The notes under the pieces are model-generated. The model ran no database searches, was not told where the DNA came from, and saw only the letters and a list, made by a program, of their open reading frames with translations. From Lachnospiraceae bacterium (lineage in GTDB: Bacteria > Bacillota_A > Clostridia > Lachnospirales > Lachnospiraceae): a stretch of 32,706 bases of DNA. The stretch spans positions 1 to 32,706 of the forward strand of contig JAIKXV010000147.1 of NCBI GenBank assembly GCA_024683935.1, given 5' to 3'. Positions within the stretch are counted from its first letter, which is position 1. Each line of letters begins with the position of its first letter. A program made the translations under genes and the position numbers. This document shows, piece after piece, positions 14,681 to 22,590 of the stretch.

Positions 14681-15406
14681 ATGGGTCCCATCATTTCAGC
14701 CGGTGAAGTAAAATCCAAATACAGCATTACTCCCCTTATGATCAAATCCTTTATGTCCGGAATGCTGATAGCATTCGGAGGCCTCGGAAGCCAGGTTATA
14801 AATACCGCATCCGGCACCTCATTTTTAGGAGCCTTTGTTTTCCCGGTCGGTCTGATCCTGGTTATCTGCACCGGATCCGAACTCTTTACCGGAGACTGTC
14901 TGATGGCCATGGCTGTTGCAGATAAGAAAATAACCTTAGGCAGCATGATAAAAACCCTGATCCTTGTCTACATCGGAAATTTCATAGGATCCCTTTTTGT
15001 GGTATTCATGGCCTATGCCGGGAATCTGCCCGGAATGTATGACGGGAAGTTAGGTGAAGCAATGGTGAAAACAGCCGCCACAAAGACTGCTCTATCTCCC
15101 GGCGTTTCCTTTGCAAAGGGCGTACTCTGTAATATCCTGGTCTGCGCAGCGGTCCTTGTTGCGATCAGAACAAAAGAAGTAACAGGAAAGATGCTTGCCG
15201 CATACTTTCCTGTTATGTTATTCGTACTGTGCGGTTTCGAGCACAGTATCGCAAATATGTACTTTATTCCCATGGGACAGCTGATAAGCAGCTTTGATAT
15301 CGGTCTGCTGATGAATAACCTGATCCCCGTCACACTGGGAAATGTTGCGGGCGGCGTAGTATTCGCGCTTGGAATGTATTACTGCAGCCGCCCTGCTAAG
15401 TCGTAA
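14681..15406 (+). CDS. Formate/nitrite transporter (FNT) family channel
   Basis: A 241-residue membrane protein with six hydrophobic segments, the size of FocA/NirC. It carries the FNT marks: ICTGSELFTGDCLMAMA after the second helix, and VLCGFEHSIANMYFIPMGQL, which matches the second family signature. FNT proteins are pentameric channels for formate, nitrite, hydrosulfide or lactate-type anions. In a fermentative anaerobe formate is likely, but the substrate is not proven here. AAAAGGAGA lies six bases before the ATG. It is a single gene, convergent with the chemoreceptor gene eight bases downstream; no terminator stem was seen between them. Confidence 0.9.
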   Translation: MGPIISAGEVKSKYSITPLMIKSFMSGMLIAFGGLGSQVINTASGTSFLGAFVFPVGLILVICTGSELFTGDCLMAMAVADKKITLGSMIKTLILVYIGNFIGSLFVVFMAYAGNLPGMYDGKLGEAMVKTAATKTALSPGVSFAKGVLCNILVCAAVLVAIRTKEVTGKMLAAYFPVMLFVLCGFEHSIANMYFIPMGQLISSFDIGLLMNNLIPVTLGNVAGGVVFALGMYYCSRPAKS

Positions 15407-15414
15407 TCATTAAA

Positions 15415-17160
15415 TTACTTTTTGCTGTTCTGCACCTCCCTGATCAGGTCATAGTTGGAATCCTTTCCTTCCACGAAACCTGTAACAGGAGTGTTGAGAC
15501 CGGAGAAATTATTAAATGAGACGAAAGCCTCTTCGATCTTTTTAAGCAGCTCCGGCGACAGCCTCTTGCTGAAAGCGATGGCGTCCTTCTGAATATTTCC
15601 CGTCTTGGATATGATCTTGAGCTTGGAAACGTCAACTCCGTTTTTCTGAGCCTTTTCATATGCCTCGTTATATGTAGCACCCGCTGCAAAGTCTCCGGCA
15701 AGTACTCCCTTGATAACATTGTCATGGCTGCCTGCAAAGGTAATATTTCCGAGATCCCTGTCGGGATTGAGGCCTGCCTGCCTGATGCTGAAATCAGCAT
15801 ACAGATAACCCGATGCACTGGCCTTGTCCACATAACCGAAATCCCTTCCCTTCAGATCCTTGATATCGTTTATGCCGGAATTGGTTCTGGTGATGATATA
15901 TCCGTTGTAATAGTCTTTTCCGTTTACCTTCGGCGTAGCTACGGGCACAAGCTCCGTAACCTTGCAGGCATCGGTATAAGCCATGGGCGAGAACCAGCCG
16001 CCGTCCAGGATTCCGTCTTTGATGCTCTTTCCCAGGGAATTGTAATCCTTTGAAATAACGATCCTGGTCTTCATTCCTATGGACTTGAAGATCCTTTCCA
16101 GAATGGGAGCATACATGTTCTTGATATCGGCGGGAGATGTGAAGGGATTTATTCCGATCGTGATCTCATCCTCTGCCTTGGCCTTTGACATCTCCATCTG
16201 CATGTTGTCACAGGTGTCGTTCAGATTATCACAGTAATCCAGAAGATCCGAGGTCTTCTGCTTATGCTGTTCGATAAGGGTGATGGATTCCTGGGCGTGG
16301 GTATTGCTCTCCTCTATACCGGCAACCAGCTCCTCCAGAGTATCCTTCATCTCTCCGGTGGCAGAAACGCTCTCCTTTGTAAGATCCGTAAGCTCATTTA
16401 TATTGTCCTTTATGACACTCATGGAATTCTGGGAACCATCCAAAACCTTCACGGTATTCTTCATCATCTTATGAAGCTCTTCGATAGATGCTGAAGATTC
16501 CTCTATGGAAGCATTTGCCTGTGCCGTGGTATTTTCCAGAACCTGTATTATCTGGTCGATATCATTTACAAAGACTGCTGTCTCCTTTGCCAGCTTTCCC
16601 ACTTCTTCGGCAACAACCGCAAAGCCTCTTCCGTGTTCACCGGCTCTTGCGGCCTCAATGCTGGCATTCAGCGCAAGGAGGTTGATCTGTGAGGATATAG
16701 ACTGTATGTACTGTATATTCTTCTGGATCTCTTTTGAGGAATTGGCAAGCTCCTCATTGATGCTACGGGTATTACTGAAAGTATTTTCAACGCTTTTCAG
16801 CAGGTTATAGGTTTCCTTTACGGTACTCTGTCCTTCGGTCACCTGCTCCAGAGTGCGGTCAGCCTCTGCCTCAACCATCGAGATCCTGGAATTGATCTGC
16901 TCGCTGCTGTCGGTCACCATTCCCACAGCCTCTTCAGCCTTTTCCACGTACTTCAGATTCCGCTCCGAGATATCGGCTGCCATACGGTTCTTTGAAACCA
17001 GCTTTTCAAAAGCCTCCTCATTCTTCTTCGCTATCCAGAGAAGGTTCCTGGTATCAAATCCGATCACCTCGATCATGGATCCGATCACTTTATAGAAGGA
17101 AAAATACTTCCCATTATCATTTTTTGTGTTGTCAGTATTGTCTCGTTTTCTTCCGAACAT
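15415..17160 (-). CDS. Cytosolic methyl-accepting chemotaxis protein fused to a PhnD-like substrate-binding domain
   Basis: A 581-residue fusion. Residues about 60-325 are an MCP signalling coiled coil whose hairpin tip is textbook ([20 protein letters not shown], then [13 protein letters not shown], about 159-191). This part binds CheA and CheW. Residues about 332-575 are a periplasmic-binding-protein fold of the PhnD (phosphate/phosphite/phosphonate) type: [48 protein letters not shown], and [20 protein letters not shown]. There is no signal peptide and no membrane helix, so the binding domain sits in the cytosol, C-terminal to the signalling tip, the reverse of the usual receptor order. 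It may sense an internal phosphonate/phosphate-like or other small ligand. GGAGGG precedes the ATG. No other chemotaxis gene is nearby. Confidence 0.88.
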   Translation of the reverse strand: MFGRKRDNTDNTKNDNGKYFSFYKVIGSMIEVIGFDTRNLLWIAKKNEEAFEKLVSKNRMAADISERNLKYVEKAEEAVGMVTDSSEQINSRISMVEAEADRTLEQVTEGQSTVKETYNLLKSVENTFSNTRSINEELANSSKEIQKNIQYIQSISSQINLLALNASIEAARAGEHGRGFAVVAEEVGKLAKETAVFVNDIDQIIQVLENTTAQANASIEESSASIEELHKMMKNTVKVLDGSQNSMSVIKDNINELTDLTKESVSATGEMKDTLEELVAGIEESNTHAQESITLIEQHKQKTSDLLDYCDNLNDTCDNMQMEMSKAKAEDEITIGINPFTSPADIKNMYAPILERIFKSIGMKTRIVISKDYNSLGKSIKDGILDGGWFSPMAYTDACKVTELVPVATPKVNGKDYYNGYIITRTNSGINDIKDLKGRDFGYVDKASASGYLYADFSIRQAGLNPDRDLGNITFAGSHDNVIKGVLAGDFAAGATYNEAYEKAQKNGVDVSKLKIISKTGNIQKDAIAFSKRLSPELLKKIEEAFVSFNNFSGLNTPVTGFVEGKDSNYDLIREVQNSKK

Positions 17161-17292
17161 TTTTTGTACCGCCCTCCGGTTTTTGTCAATAACCTTTATT
17201 TTTGTAACAGTTTGACAAGTAAGATCAGTCCAAACCCGTCACACGTATTAAATTTTAACAAAAATTCGGGGGCAATTCAAGAATTTCCGATA

Positions 17293-17321
17293 TTTACAAA
17301 ATCGAACATATGTTCTATAAT
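17293..17321 (+). promoter_or_regulatory. Promoter with LexA (SOS) box
   Basis: TTTACA (17293-17298), a 17-base spacer and TATAAT (17316-17321) make a strong promoter. The spacer ends with CGAACATATGTTCT (17303-17316), whose core GAACATATGTTC is a perfect 12-base palindrome. It fits the Gram-positive LexA/DinR consensus CGAAC-RNRY-GTTYC except for the last base. LexA bound here would cover the -10 region, so the 94-residue gene downstream should be repressed until DNA damage. Confidence 0.8.
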
Positions 17322-17352
17322 GCCTTTACAGGAAAATATGGGGGTATTTTCT

Positions 17353-17637
17353 ATGAAGAAGGAGCCAAGACCGGTAGATGTGATATGCCAGCACTCCAAA
17401 GACGGGACCACCATCCCTATGAGAGTCAGGGTTACGGATGATGACGGACAGCTGCAGTCATACACCATAAAGGGCTTCCGGGATCTCTCCCACAAAGGCA
17501 CGCGGGAGATGCCGGACGGCATGTATATAAATGACAGCACTCTTGTTTTTGAGTGCTTTATAACAGACTTCGGAAGGCAGCGGCTTATCCGTCTCTACCA
17601 TGAACAGAATGATGACATCTGGAAGATGACCTCATAA
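17353..17637 (+). CDS. Conserved-looking hypothetical protein, 94 aa, SOS-type promoter
   Basis: I do not recognise a named family. The soluble product starts MKKEPRPVDVICQHSKDG and runs through IPMRVRVTDDDGQLQSYTIKG, FRDLSHKG, YINDSTLVFECFITDFGRQR and ends IWKMTS. It appears to be a compact beta-rich domain with no membrane helix or signal. The ATG at 17353 is preferred: GGGGGT lies seven bases before it and the expected transcript starts near 17328. An in-frame ATG at 17338 would leave almost no leader. The LexA box over the -10 region indicates DNA-damage induction. The gene is monocistronic, between the divergent chemoreceptor and convergent clpS. A role in repair, checkpoint or damage tolerance is a guess from regulation alone. 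Confidence 0.75.
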   Translation: MKKEPRPVDVICQHSKDGTTIPMRVRVTDDDGQLQSYTIKGFRDLSHKGTREMPDGMYINDSTLVFECFITDFGRQRLIRLYHEQNDDIWKMTS

Positions 17638-17663
17638 ATGCCGCCCGCTTTTCAGACTTTCCT

Positions 17664-17963
17664 TTATGCTTCTTCCACCGACATCCTGAAGGGATATCCC
17701 TGGGCCTTTGCCCGGGAAAGCGCCGTATTAACCTTTGTCGAAGCTATATCATAGGGGTACTTGCCCACGACAGCCTGCCCCTTTTTATGGACATTCAGCA
17801 TTATGGTCTGTGCCGTTACTTCGTCCTTATGAAATATATCGACCAGCACTTCCACAACGAATTCCATCGTAGTGAAATCATCATTGAACATGATGACATT
17901 AAACTGGCGGGGTACCTTTATTCTGCTGTTAGTGCGTTCTTTAACCGCATCCTTTGTAGCCAT
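17664..17963 (-). CDS. clpS: ATP-dependent Clp protease adaptor ClpS
   Basis: A 99-residue adaptor that binds N-degron substrates and delivers them to ClpA-ClpP. The folded core is complete: FNVIMFNDDFTTMEFVVEVL (N-degron pocket residues N-D-D), then HKKGQAVVGKYPYDIASTKV and the C-terminal ALSRAKAQGYPFRMSVEE. A short flexible N-terminal tail (about 20 residues) is present, as needed for ClpA docking. The partner clpA lies 4.6 kb upstream on the same strand, separated by amt and the PPDK_N protein, rather than adjacent as is usual. No Shine-Dalgarno precedes the ATG; a TATAAT ends six bases before it. Confidence 0.95.
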   Translation of the reverse strand: MATKDAVKERTNSRIKVPRQFNVIMFNDDFTTMEFVVEVLVDIFHKDEVTAQTIMLNVHKKGQAVVGKYPYDIASTKVNTALSRAKAQGYPFRMSVEEA

Positions 17964-17969
17964 GCTGCT

Positions 17970-17975
17970 ATTATA
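17970..17975 (-). promoter_or_regulatory. Extended -10 element of clpS, TATAAT-N6-ATG
   Basis: On the minus strand TGCTATAAT (extended -10, with TATAAT at 17975-17970) is followed by AGCAGC and the clpS ATG. Transcription would begin at or within a base or two of the A of the ATG, giving a leaderless message. No purine-rich ribosome binding site is available. The -35 region is poor (TTGGTC, 18 bases away), in keeping with an extended -10 promoter. It allows clpS to be expressed apart from the genes upstream. Confidence 0.6.
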
Positions 17976-17990
17976 GCAGACATTTACCCG

Positions 17991-20555
17991 TCAGACCAAA
18001 AGAAGATGTTCCTCGGTCATATCATAGTAGAGCATGAGACCGGCGGAGGATGTATCAAATACCCTTACCACATCGCAAAGACTGCTCTCCGCCTCAAACT
18101 GCCGGCTGATATCCTCCGAAGCATAAAGCCTTTCCGGCGAAAAAACTGTTTCATTATCAGATGTGAACACAGCTGAATAGAGGATCTCCTGTTCCACCAG
18201 ATCCTGGAAGATATGGCTTCCGTATGACAGCTCCGGATTATATCCTGCTGTTCTCTCTTCTATTTCAAATACCGCTTCAAACCCGCTGATGTCAGAAAAA
18301 GACGCGGGGATCCCAAGCTCCGGAGATGAAGTGCATATCCTGCCCGGCACCATGAGTACCAGCTTTTTCCCGCTGTTTCTGTATTTCCAGTTTATCTTTC
18401 CTATGAGCTTTGCCGCAGCAGGCTTTTCCGAATACGGCAGATTGTAGTATTTCACGGGATCGACGTAGACCACCAGATCCACGGCTTCCTTTCTCGACAG
18501 TCCCATGGATGAATGCCTGCTTTCCACCAATATCTTATCCTTATCCGTTTCTTCCGGAATGCGGATCTCAGCTTCGTCCTTATATACCTTAAGCGGCCTG
18601 CACTGAAGGAGGTTAATGGCATATTCCCCGTCAGGCGCTGTATTTATCGTAAATTCAACATCAACCGCATGCTCATACTCCGATGAAACAGCCTGCAGCA
18701 TTTCCCGCATCCTGTTCATCATTTCCCGGTTAGATACGATGCCCTTGCAGGACACAAACCTTACCTCTCCGGAACGCCCCATGCTTTTCAGGCTGTTTTC
18801 CGCTTCCATGTCCCTTTCACTCAGGATATTTTTCAGATACCGCGGCAGGTTTTCCAGAATAGTATCGCTGTCCACCAGATTCAGGCACCGGCCTGCCGTA
18901 TCTATGGCCTCGGCCTTTCTCTGTGAAAATCTGTGCTTTTCCGCCACCGTAGTGTAATTTGTGGCTTCCGGATTGTCCAGGCTCACAAGTCTCGGATAGG
19001 ATCCGTCTATCCGGTCAACCGCTGACGTACCAAGTCCCATGACCAGTCTCAGCATACCGGCTGTCTGATCAATTGACCTTAAGAATTTATAGGGACTGTA
19101 TGAATAGGCCACGCCCGCTGCGCAGGGCATAAAGAACTGTCCGTAATATGACCCCGATATCCTCTGTACCAAAAGGGCCATCTGTTCATCCTTCTTATCC
19201 AGCCCCCTCCTTTTCCTGTAATCAAGCGCGGAAAGGCTCATAGTGCTGGCATATACTGTACGTATGGCATCCTCGAATTCCTTCAGCCTGTCGGAAAGCT
19301 CTCCTCTGTTCACGCAGAAAACAGATTCGTATTTCCCCGCAAAGGCGTTCCCGAATCCGTCCTCCAGTATGCTGCTGGATCTCACAATAAAGGGATCATG
19401 TCCGTAGTATTCAAGTATATTTACAAACTGGGCTTCCATGTCTTCCGAGAAAACTCCGCCCATGATACTTTCCGCAAATTCCTCCGCCAGACTGAAATAC
19501 TCTTCATCGCTCCGCTGGCGTATCTTCAGATCCCAGAAACCATTGTCCACTATGTAGGTATAGAACATATCGGATCCGATGAAAAAGGAATCGTGTTCTT
19601 CCATTACACTGTCTATCTCCGGGGCTTTGTTCCTTATTATTGCCCGGGCAAGAAGCATTCCGCAGGCCTTTCCTCCGATCATGCCGGTTCCCACCATATG
19701 GCTTCTGGTATCAAAATAATCCTCGGGACTGAAGTGCTTTCTTAAAAGAACCTGCAGTCTTTCGTCCCTTGTCATCATTATCCTGCACATCTTTTCCGAG
19801 GTTTCTTCCAGATCATTTCCCGATTCATATAAAACCTTGGCTTCATTAAAAAATCTGTCCCAGGAATCGGTGAACTGTTCCTCTCCGGGGCGGCTCTTTT
19901 TTCTGAGGACGGAATAAAAACGGCTGGACATCACTCCGTCCTGCACCGGGCGCACTTCTCCGTTTTCCGTACAGATATGGGGCAGGAACATTGTTTCCGA
20001 ATCCCTGTTCCATACCTTGGCCGGACGCAAAAAGACCCTGCCGTCCTCCGAATATACATCTAAGAACAGCTGGGTAGTATCTTTTATCTTATTTATGGCG
20101 GACACAGAATGCTTACCCCGTATTATCGGGAAGAAAGCAACTGTGTCCAGGATAAAGAGAAAAGGACAAGTAACCTTAAAGAAGTTACCCATCATGAGGT
20201 CAGTAGCCCACGCTGTCTGCAGTTCAGACAGACAGTCAAAAACATAGAAAGCGTCCCGTCCCTCTTTTTCGATGATGTTATGTATGTCTACCGTGAAGGT
20301 CTCGAAGAGATGGGAAAGGGGGATATTGTATATCTTTACCCCCTCTCTTTCTTCTATCAGGGGTTCATGGGCGGCAAATCTGAAGTATATCAGGTTCCGC
20401 TTGTCTGCTATGGCCTGTTCCACATAAGGCTCCATGAAGAATCTGAATTCCTTTAATTCCGATACCCGGAATACCACATTGTCTCCAAGCCTTATATTGT
20501 CAAGTGCCTCGTCCAGTCCCGGATTGCCCGAAAGTATTCTGTCAAACGCCGCCAT
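17991..20555 (-). CDS. PEP/pyruvate-binding (PPDK_N) protein with a degenerate KaiC/RecA-like N-terminal domain
   Basis: An 854-residue cytosolic protein. Residues 1-210 resemble a KaiC/RecA-like ATPase: ILSGNPGLDEALDNIRLGDN is the usual lead-in, but the P-loop that should follow is replaced by VVFRVSELKEF, so Walker A is lost; FYVFDCLSEL (103-112) sits where Walker B would be. Residues about 285-690 are the ATP-grasp-like PPDK_N domain: GGKACGMLLARA (K296), VRSSSILEDGFGNAFAGKYE (R392), and GLGTSAVD. The C-terminal 160 residues (ELGIPASFSDISGF, PELSYGSHIFQDLVEQE) belong to the same family. The phosphohistidine domain and PEP barrel of true PEP synthase are missing, so it cannot complete that reaction. 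AAAGGGG precedes the ATG. It lies between amt and clpS, 39 and 27 bases from them. Confidence 0.85.
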   Translation of the reverse strand: MAAFDRILSGNPGLDEALDNIRLGDNVVFRVSELKEFRFFMEPYVEQAIADKRNLIYFRFAAHEPLIEEREGVKIYNIPLSHLFETFTVDIHNIIEKEGRDAFYVFDCLSELQTAWATDLMMGNFFKVTCPFLFILDTVAFFPIIRGKHSVSAINKIKDTTQLFLDVYSEDGRVFLRPAKVWNRDSETMFLPHICTENGEVRPVQDGVMSSRFYSVLRKKSRPGEEQFTDSWDRFFNEAKVLYESGNDLEETSEKMCRIMMTRDERLQVLLRKHFSPEDYFDTRSHMVGTGMIGGKACGMLLARAIIRNKAPEIDSVMEEHDSFFIGSDMFYTYIVDNGFWDLKIRQRSDEEYFSLAEEFAESIMGGVFSEDMEAQFVNILEYYGHDPFIVRSSSILEDGFGNAFAGKYESVFCVNRGELSDRLKEFEDAIRTVYASTMSLSALDYRKRRGLDKKDEQMALLVQRISGSYYGQFFMPCAAGVAYSYSPYKFLRSIDQTAGMLRLVMGLGTSAVDRIDGSYPRLVSLDNPEATNYTTVAEKHRFSQRKAEAIDTAGRCLNLVDSDTILENLPRYLKNILSERDMEAENSLKSMGRSGEVRFVSCKGIVSNREMMNRMREMLQAVSSEYEHAVDVEFTINTAPDGEYAINLLQCRPLKVYKDEAEIRIPEETDKDKILVESRHSSMGLSRKEAVDLVVYVDPVKYYNLPYSEKPAAAKLIGKINWKYRNSGKKLVLMVPGRICTSSPELGIPASFSDISGFEAVFEIEERTAGYNPELSYGSHIFQDLVEQEILYSAVFTSDNETVFSPERLYASEDISRQFEAESSLCDVVRVFDTSSAGLMLYYDMTEEHLLLV

Positions 20556-20594
20556 TTTGAACCCCTTTCTTATCCTGCCTTTTTTACAAATACC

Positions 20595-22367
20595 TTATTC
20601 CACATCCTGAAGGGCTTCAAAGTTCTCTTCGCCGGTACGTATCTTAACAACTCTGCTGACAGGATATACAAAGATCTTTCCGTCTCCGATCTTTCCGGTG
20701 TACAGAGTCTTCTTTGCGGTTTCGATAACACTGTCAACCGGTATGCCGCTTACAACCACTTCCAGCTTGATCTTCGGCAGCAGTGTAAGATCCATCTCAA
20801 CACCTCTGTACATCTGTCCCGCGCCCTTCTGCAGACCGCAGCCGGTTACCTGGGTTACCGTTATGCCTGTGACGCCAAGGGTATTGAGTGCCCTTTTGAT
20901 CTTGTCATATCTTGAGAGCTTGGTAATGATAACGACCTTATACATTCCGGTGTCGAGGCTTGTTCCTTCTGTATGCATAACCGCATTCTCGACAGGAACA
21001 GCTGCCCTTCTCATTACTTCACTTGCCTTGTCATAATCATCCACACCGAGATTTGTGTTCTCATTTGCACTCATAAGAGCTCCGGTCATATCAACGATGG
21101 AGAAGCCCGCATAAGCTGAGGTAAGTCCGTGCTCCGTAGCATCCAGACCTTCGATCTCTTCTTCCTCCGTAACACGGAGTCCGATGGTTTTCTTAATGAT
21201 GGTAAAGGCAATGGAGATAGTCACAACCGTCCAAAGTGCTGTAACCGCAACGCCGCCTATCTGCTTGATAAGCTGTCCTACGCCTCCTCCGTAAAAGAGA
21301 CCCTTTTCTATTCCCGCAACTGCGAATCCGGGAGCTGTATCTGTTGCAAAAAGTCCTACCGCCAGCGTTCCCCAGATACCGTTAAACATATGAACGGCAA
21401 CTGCTCCGACAGGATCGTCAACGTGGGTTACGTTATCATTGAACCATATACCGAATACAACAAGGAGTCCGGATACCGCTCCGATGATAGCTGCACCTGC
21501 GCAGTCTGTTACATCACAGGGAGCAGTTATCGCCACAAGGCCTGCCAGTGAAGCATTCAGACACATGGAAACATCCGGCTTTCCGTATTTAACCCATGTA
21601 AAGACCATACATACCACTGTAGCTACAGCGGGAGCAACGGTAGTCGTAAGGAATACAGATCCGAGAGTCGGAACGTCGGTAGCTGCAGCACCGTTAAAGC
21701 CATACCAGCCAAGCCACAGAATAAATACGCCGAGAGCTGCTATAACCAGATTGTGTCCCGGGAATGCGTTTACTTTGGTGATCTCTCCTTTGCTGTTCTT
21801 CTCAAATTTTCCGATCCTGGCCCCAAGCATCCATGCTCCGATAAGGGCGCATATTCCTCCAACCATATGTATGCAGTTTGAACCTGCGTAATCGTGGAAG
21901 CCCCACTCCGCAAGGAAACCGCCGCCCCAGGTCCAGTGGGCTTCGATGGGATAAATGATCGCAGAGATCACTGCCGAATATATGCAGTAGCTTGAAAACC
22001 TTGTTCTCTCTGCCATTGAACCGGAAACGATGGTAGCCGTTGTTGCACAGAAAACAAGATTGAAAACGAAGGCTGAGTAATCAAAATTTCCGTAATTTGA
22101 AAAAACGTCAAAGCTCAGGCCTCCTATAAACCCGTTCAGAACGTTGGGGCCGAGCATCAGCGATGCTCCGCATATAAACCACATCACCGTTCCGATACAA
22201 AAATCCATCAGGTTTTTCATAATGATGTTTCCTGCGTTCTTTGCCCTGGTAAAACCGGATTCGCACATCGCAAAGCCTGCCTGCATCCAGAATACGAGTG
22301 CTGCTCCGATCAGGAACCATACCGCAAAAACCTCTCCATCCAATGCTTTCATGATTTCTTCTGTCAT
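20595..22367 (-). CDS. amt: Ammonium transporter fused to a C-terminal PII (GlnB/GlnK) domain
   Basis: A 590-residue fusion. Residues 1-400 are an Amt channel with about 11 helices, including the twin-histidine pair H167 (NCIHMVGG) and H326 (VAVHMFNGIWG). After a 70-residue linker, residues 475-580 form a PII domain: GCGLQKGAGQMYRG (T-loop), LLPKIKLEVVVS, TGKIGDGKIFVYPV and VVKIRTGEE. Normally a separate GlnK plugs AmtB when nitrogen is sufficient; here gate and plug are one chain. Y520 matches GlnB Tyr46, but the uridylylation site Tyr51 is replaced by M525, so control would be by ligand (ATP/ADP/2-oxoglutarate) only. AAGGAGGAG lies before the ATG. A hairpin leader precedes it (22395-22439). 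Amt-PII fusions are known but rare. Confidence 0.93.
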   Translation of the reverse strand: MTEEIMKALDGEVFAVWFLIGAALVFWMQAGFAMCESGFTRAKNAGNIIMKNLMDFCIGTVMWFICGASLMLGPNVLNGFIGGLSFDVFSNYGNFDYSAFVFNLVFCATTATIVSGSMAERTRFSSYCIYSAVISAIIYPIEAHWTWGGGFLAEWGFHDYAGSNCIHMVGGICALIGAWMLGARIGKFEKNSKGEITKVNAFPGHNLVIAALGVFILWLGWYGFNGAAATDVPTLGSVFLTTTVAPAVATVVCMVFTWVKYGKPDVSMCLNASLAGLVAITAPCDVTDCAGAAIIGAVSGLLVVFGIWFNDNVTHVDDPVGAVAVHMFNGIWGTLAVGLFATDTAPGFAVAGIEKGLFYGGGVGQLIKQIGGVAVTALWTVVTISIAFTIIKKTIGLRVTEEEEIEGLDATEHGLTSAYAGFSIVDMTGALMSANENTNLGVDDYDKASEVMRRAAVPVENAVMHTEGTSLDTGMYKVVIITKLSRYDKIKRALNTLGVTGITVTQVTGCGLQKGAGQMYRGVEMDLTLLPKIKLEVVVSGIPVDSVIETAKKTLYTGKIGDGKIFVYPVSRVVKIRTGEENFEALQDVE

Positions 22368-22394
22368 AAATCTCCTCCTTCCGCTTAATACAAA

Positions 22395-22439
22395 ACAGCC
22401 ACCCCGAAAAGGCAGACCACGCCTTTGTGGGATGACTGT
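22395..22439 (-). promoter_or_regulatory. Structured 5' leader hairpin of amt
   Basis: In the amt transcript the arms 22439-22429 and 22405-22395 pair over 11 bases (ACAGUCAUCCC with GGGGUGGCUGU, two G-U pairs). A symmetric 2x2 internal loop and a 6-base inner stem (AAAGGC/GCCUUU) follow, closed by a 7-base loop GUGGUCU. A U-rich run follows the stem and the ribosome binding site lies about 14 bases further. It could be a riboswitch-like, protein-bound or attenuator structure for nitrogen control. I cannot match it to a named RNA family. A TATAAT (minus strand, 22462-22457) just upstream could be the promoter -10. Confidence 0.55.
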
Positions 22440-22462
22440 TAAATCTAAGCAATTAAATTATA

Positions 22463-22499
22463 AAGAAAAAGGCGTCCCGGAGATTTTCTCCAAGACGCC
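22463..22499 (-). terminator. Rho-independent terminator of the clpA unit
   Basis: Read on the minus strand, GGCGTC-TT-GGAGA-AAA-TCTCC-GG-GACGCC (22499-22471) forms an 11-pair stem with a 2x2 internal loop and a three-base loop, followed directly by TTTTTCTT. It lies about 90 bases after the clpA stop and before amt, separating the lytTR-liaF-clpA unit from amt. Confidence 0.85.
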
Positions 22500-22590
22500 C
22501 TTGCCTTTATTGGTTGAAAGTGTACACTACTTTATATCATATTGTCAACCGATTATTTTAAATATTTCATTCCGGCAGCTGTGCAGGCCG

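Noticed and set aside
22463..22499. The same hairpin as a plus-strand terminator.
   Set aside because: On the plus strand it is followed by CTTGCC rather than a T run, and no plus-strand gene leads into it.
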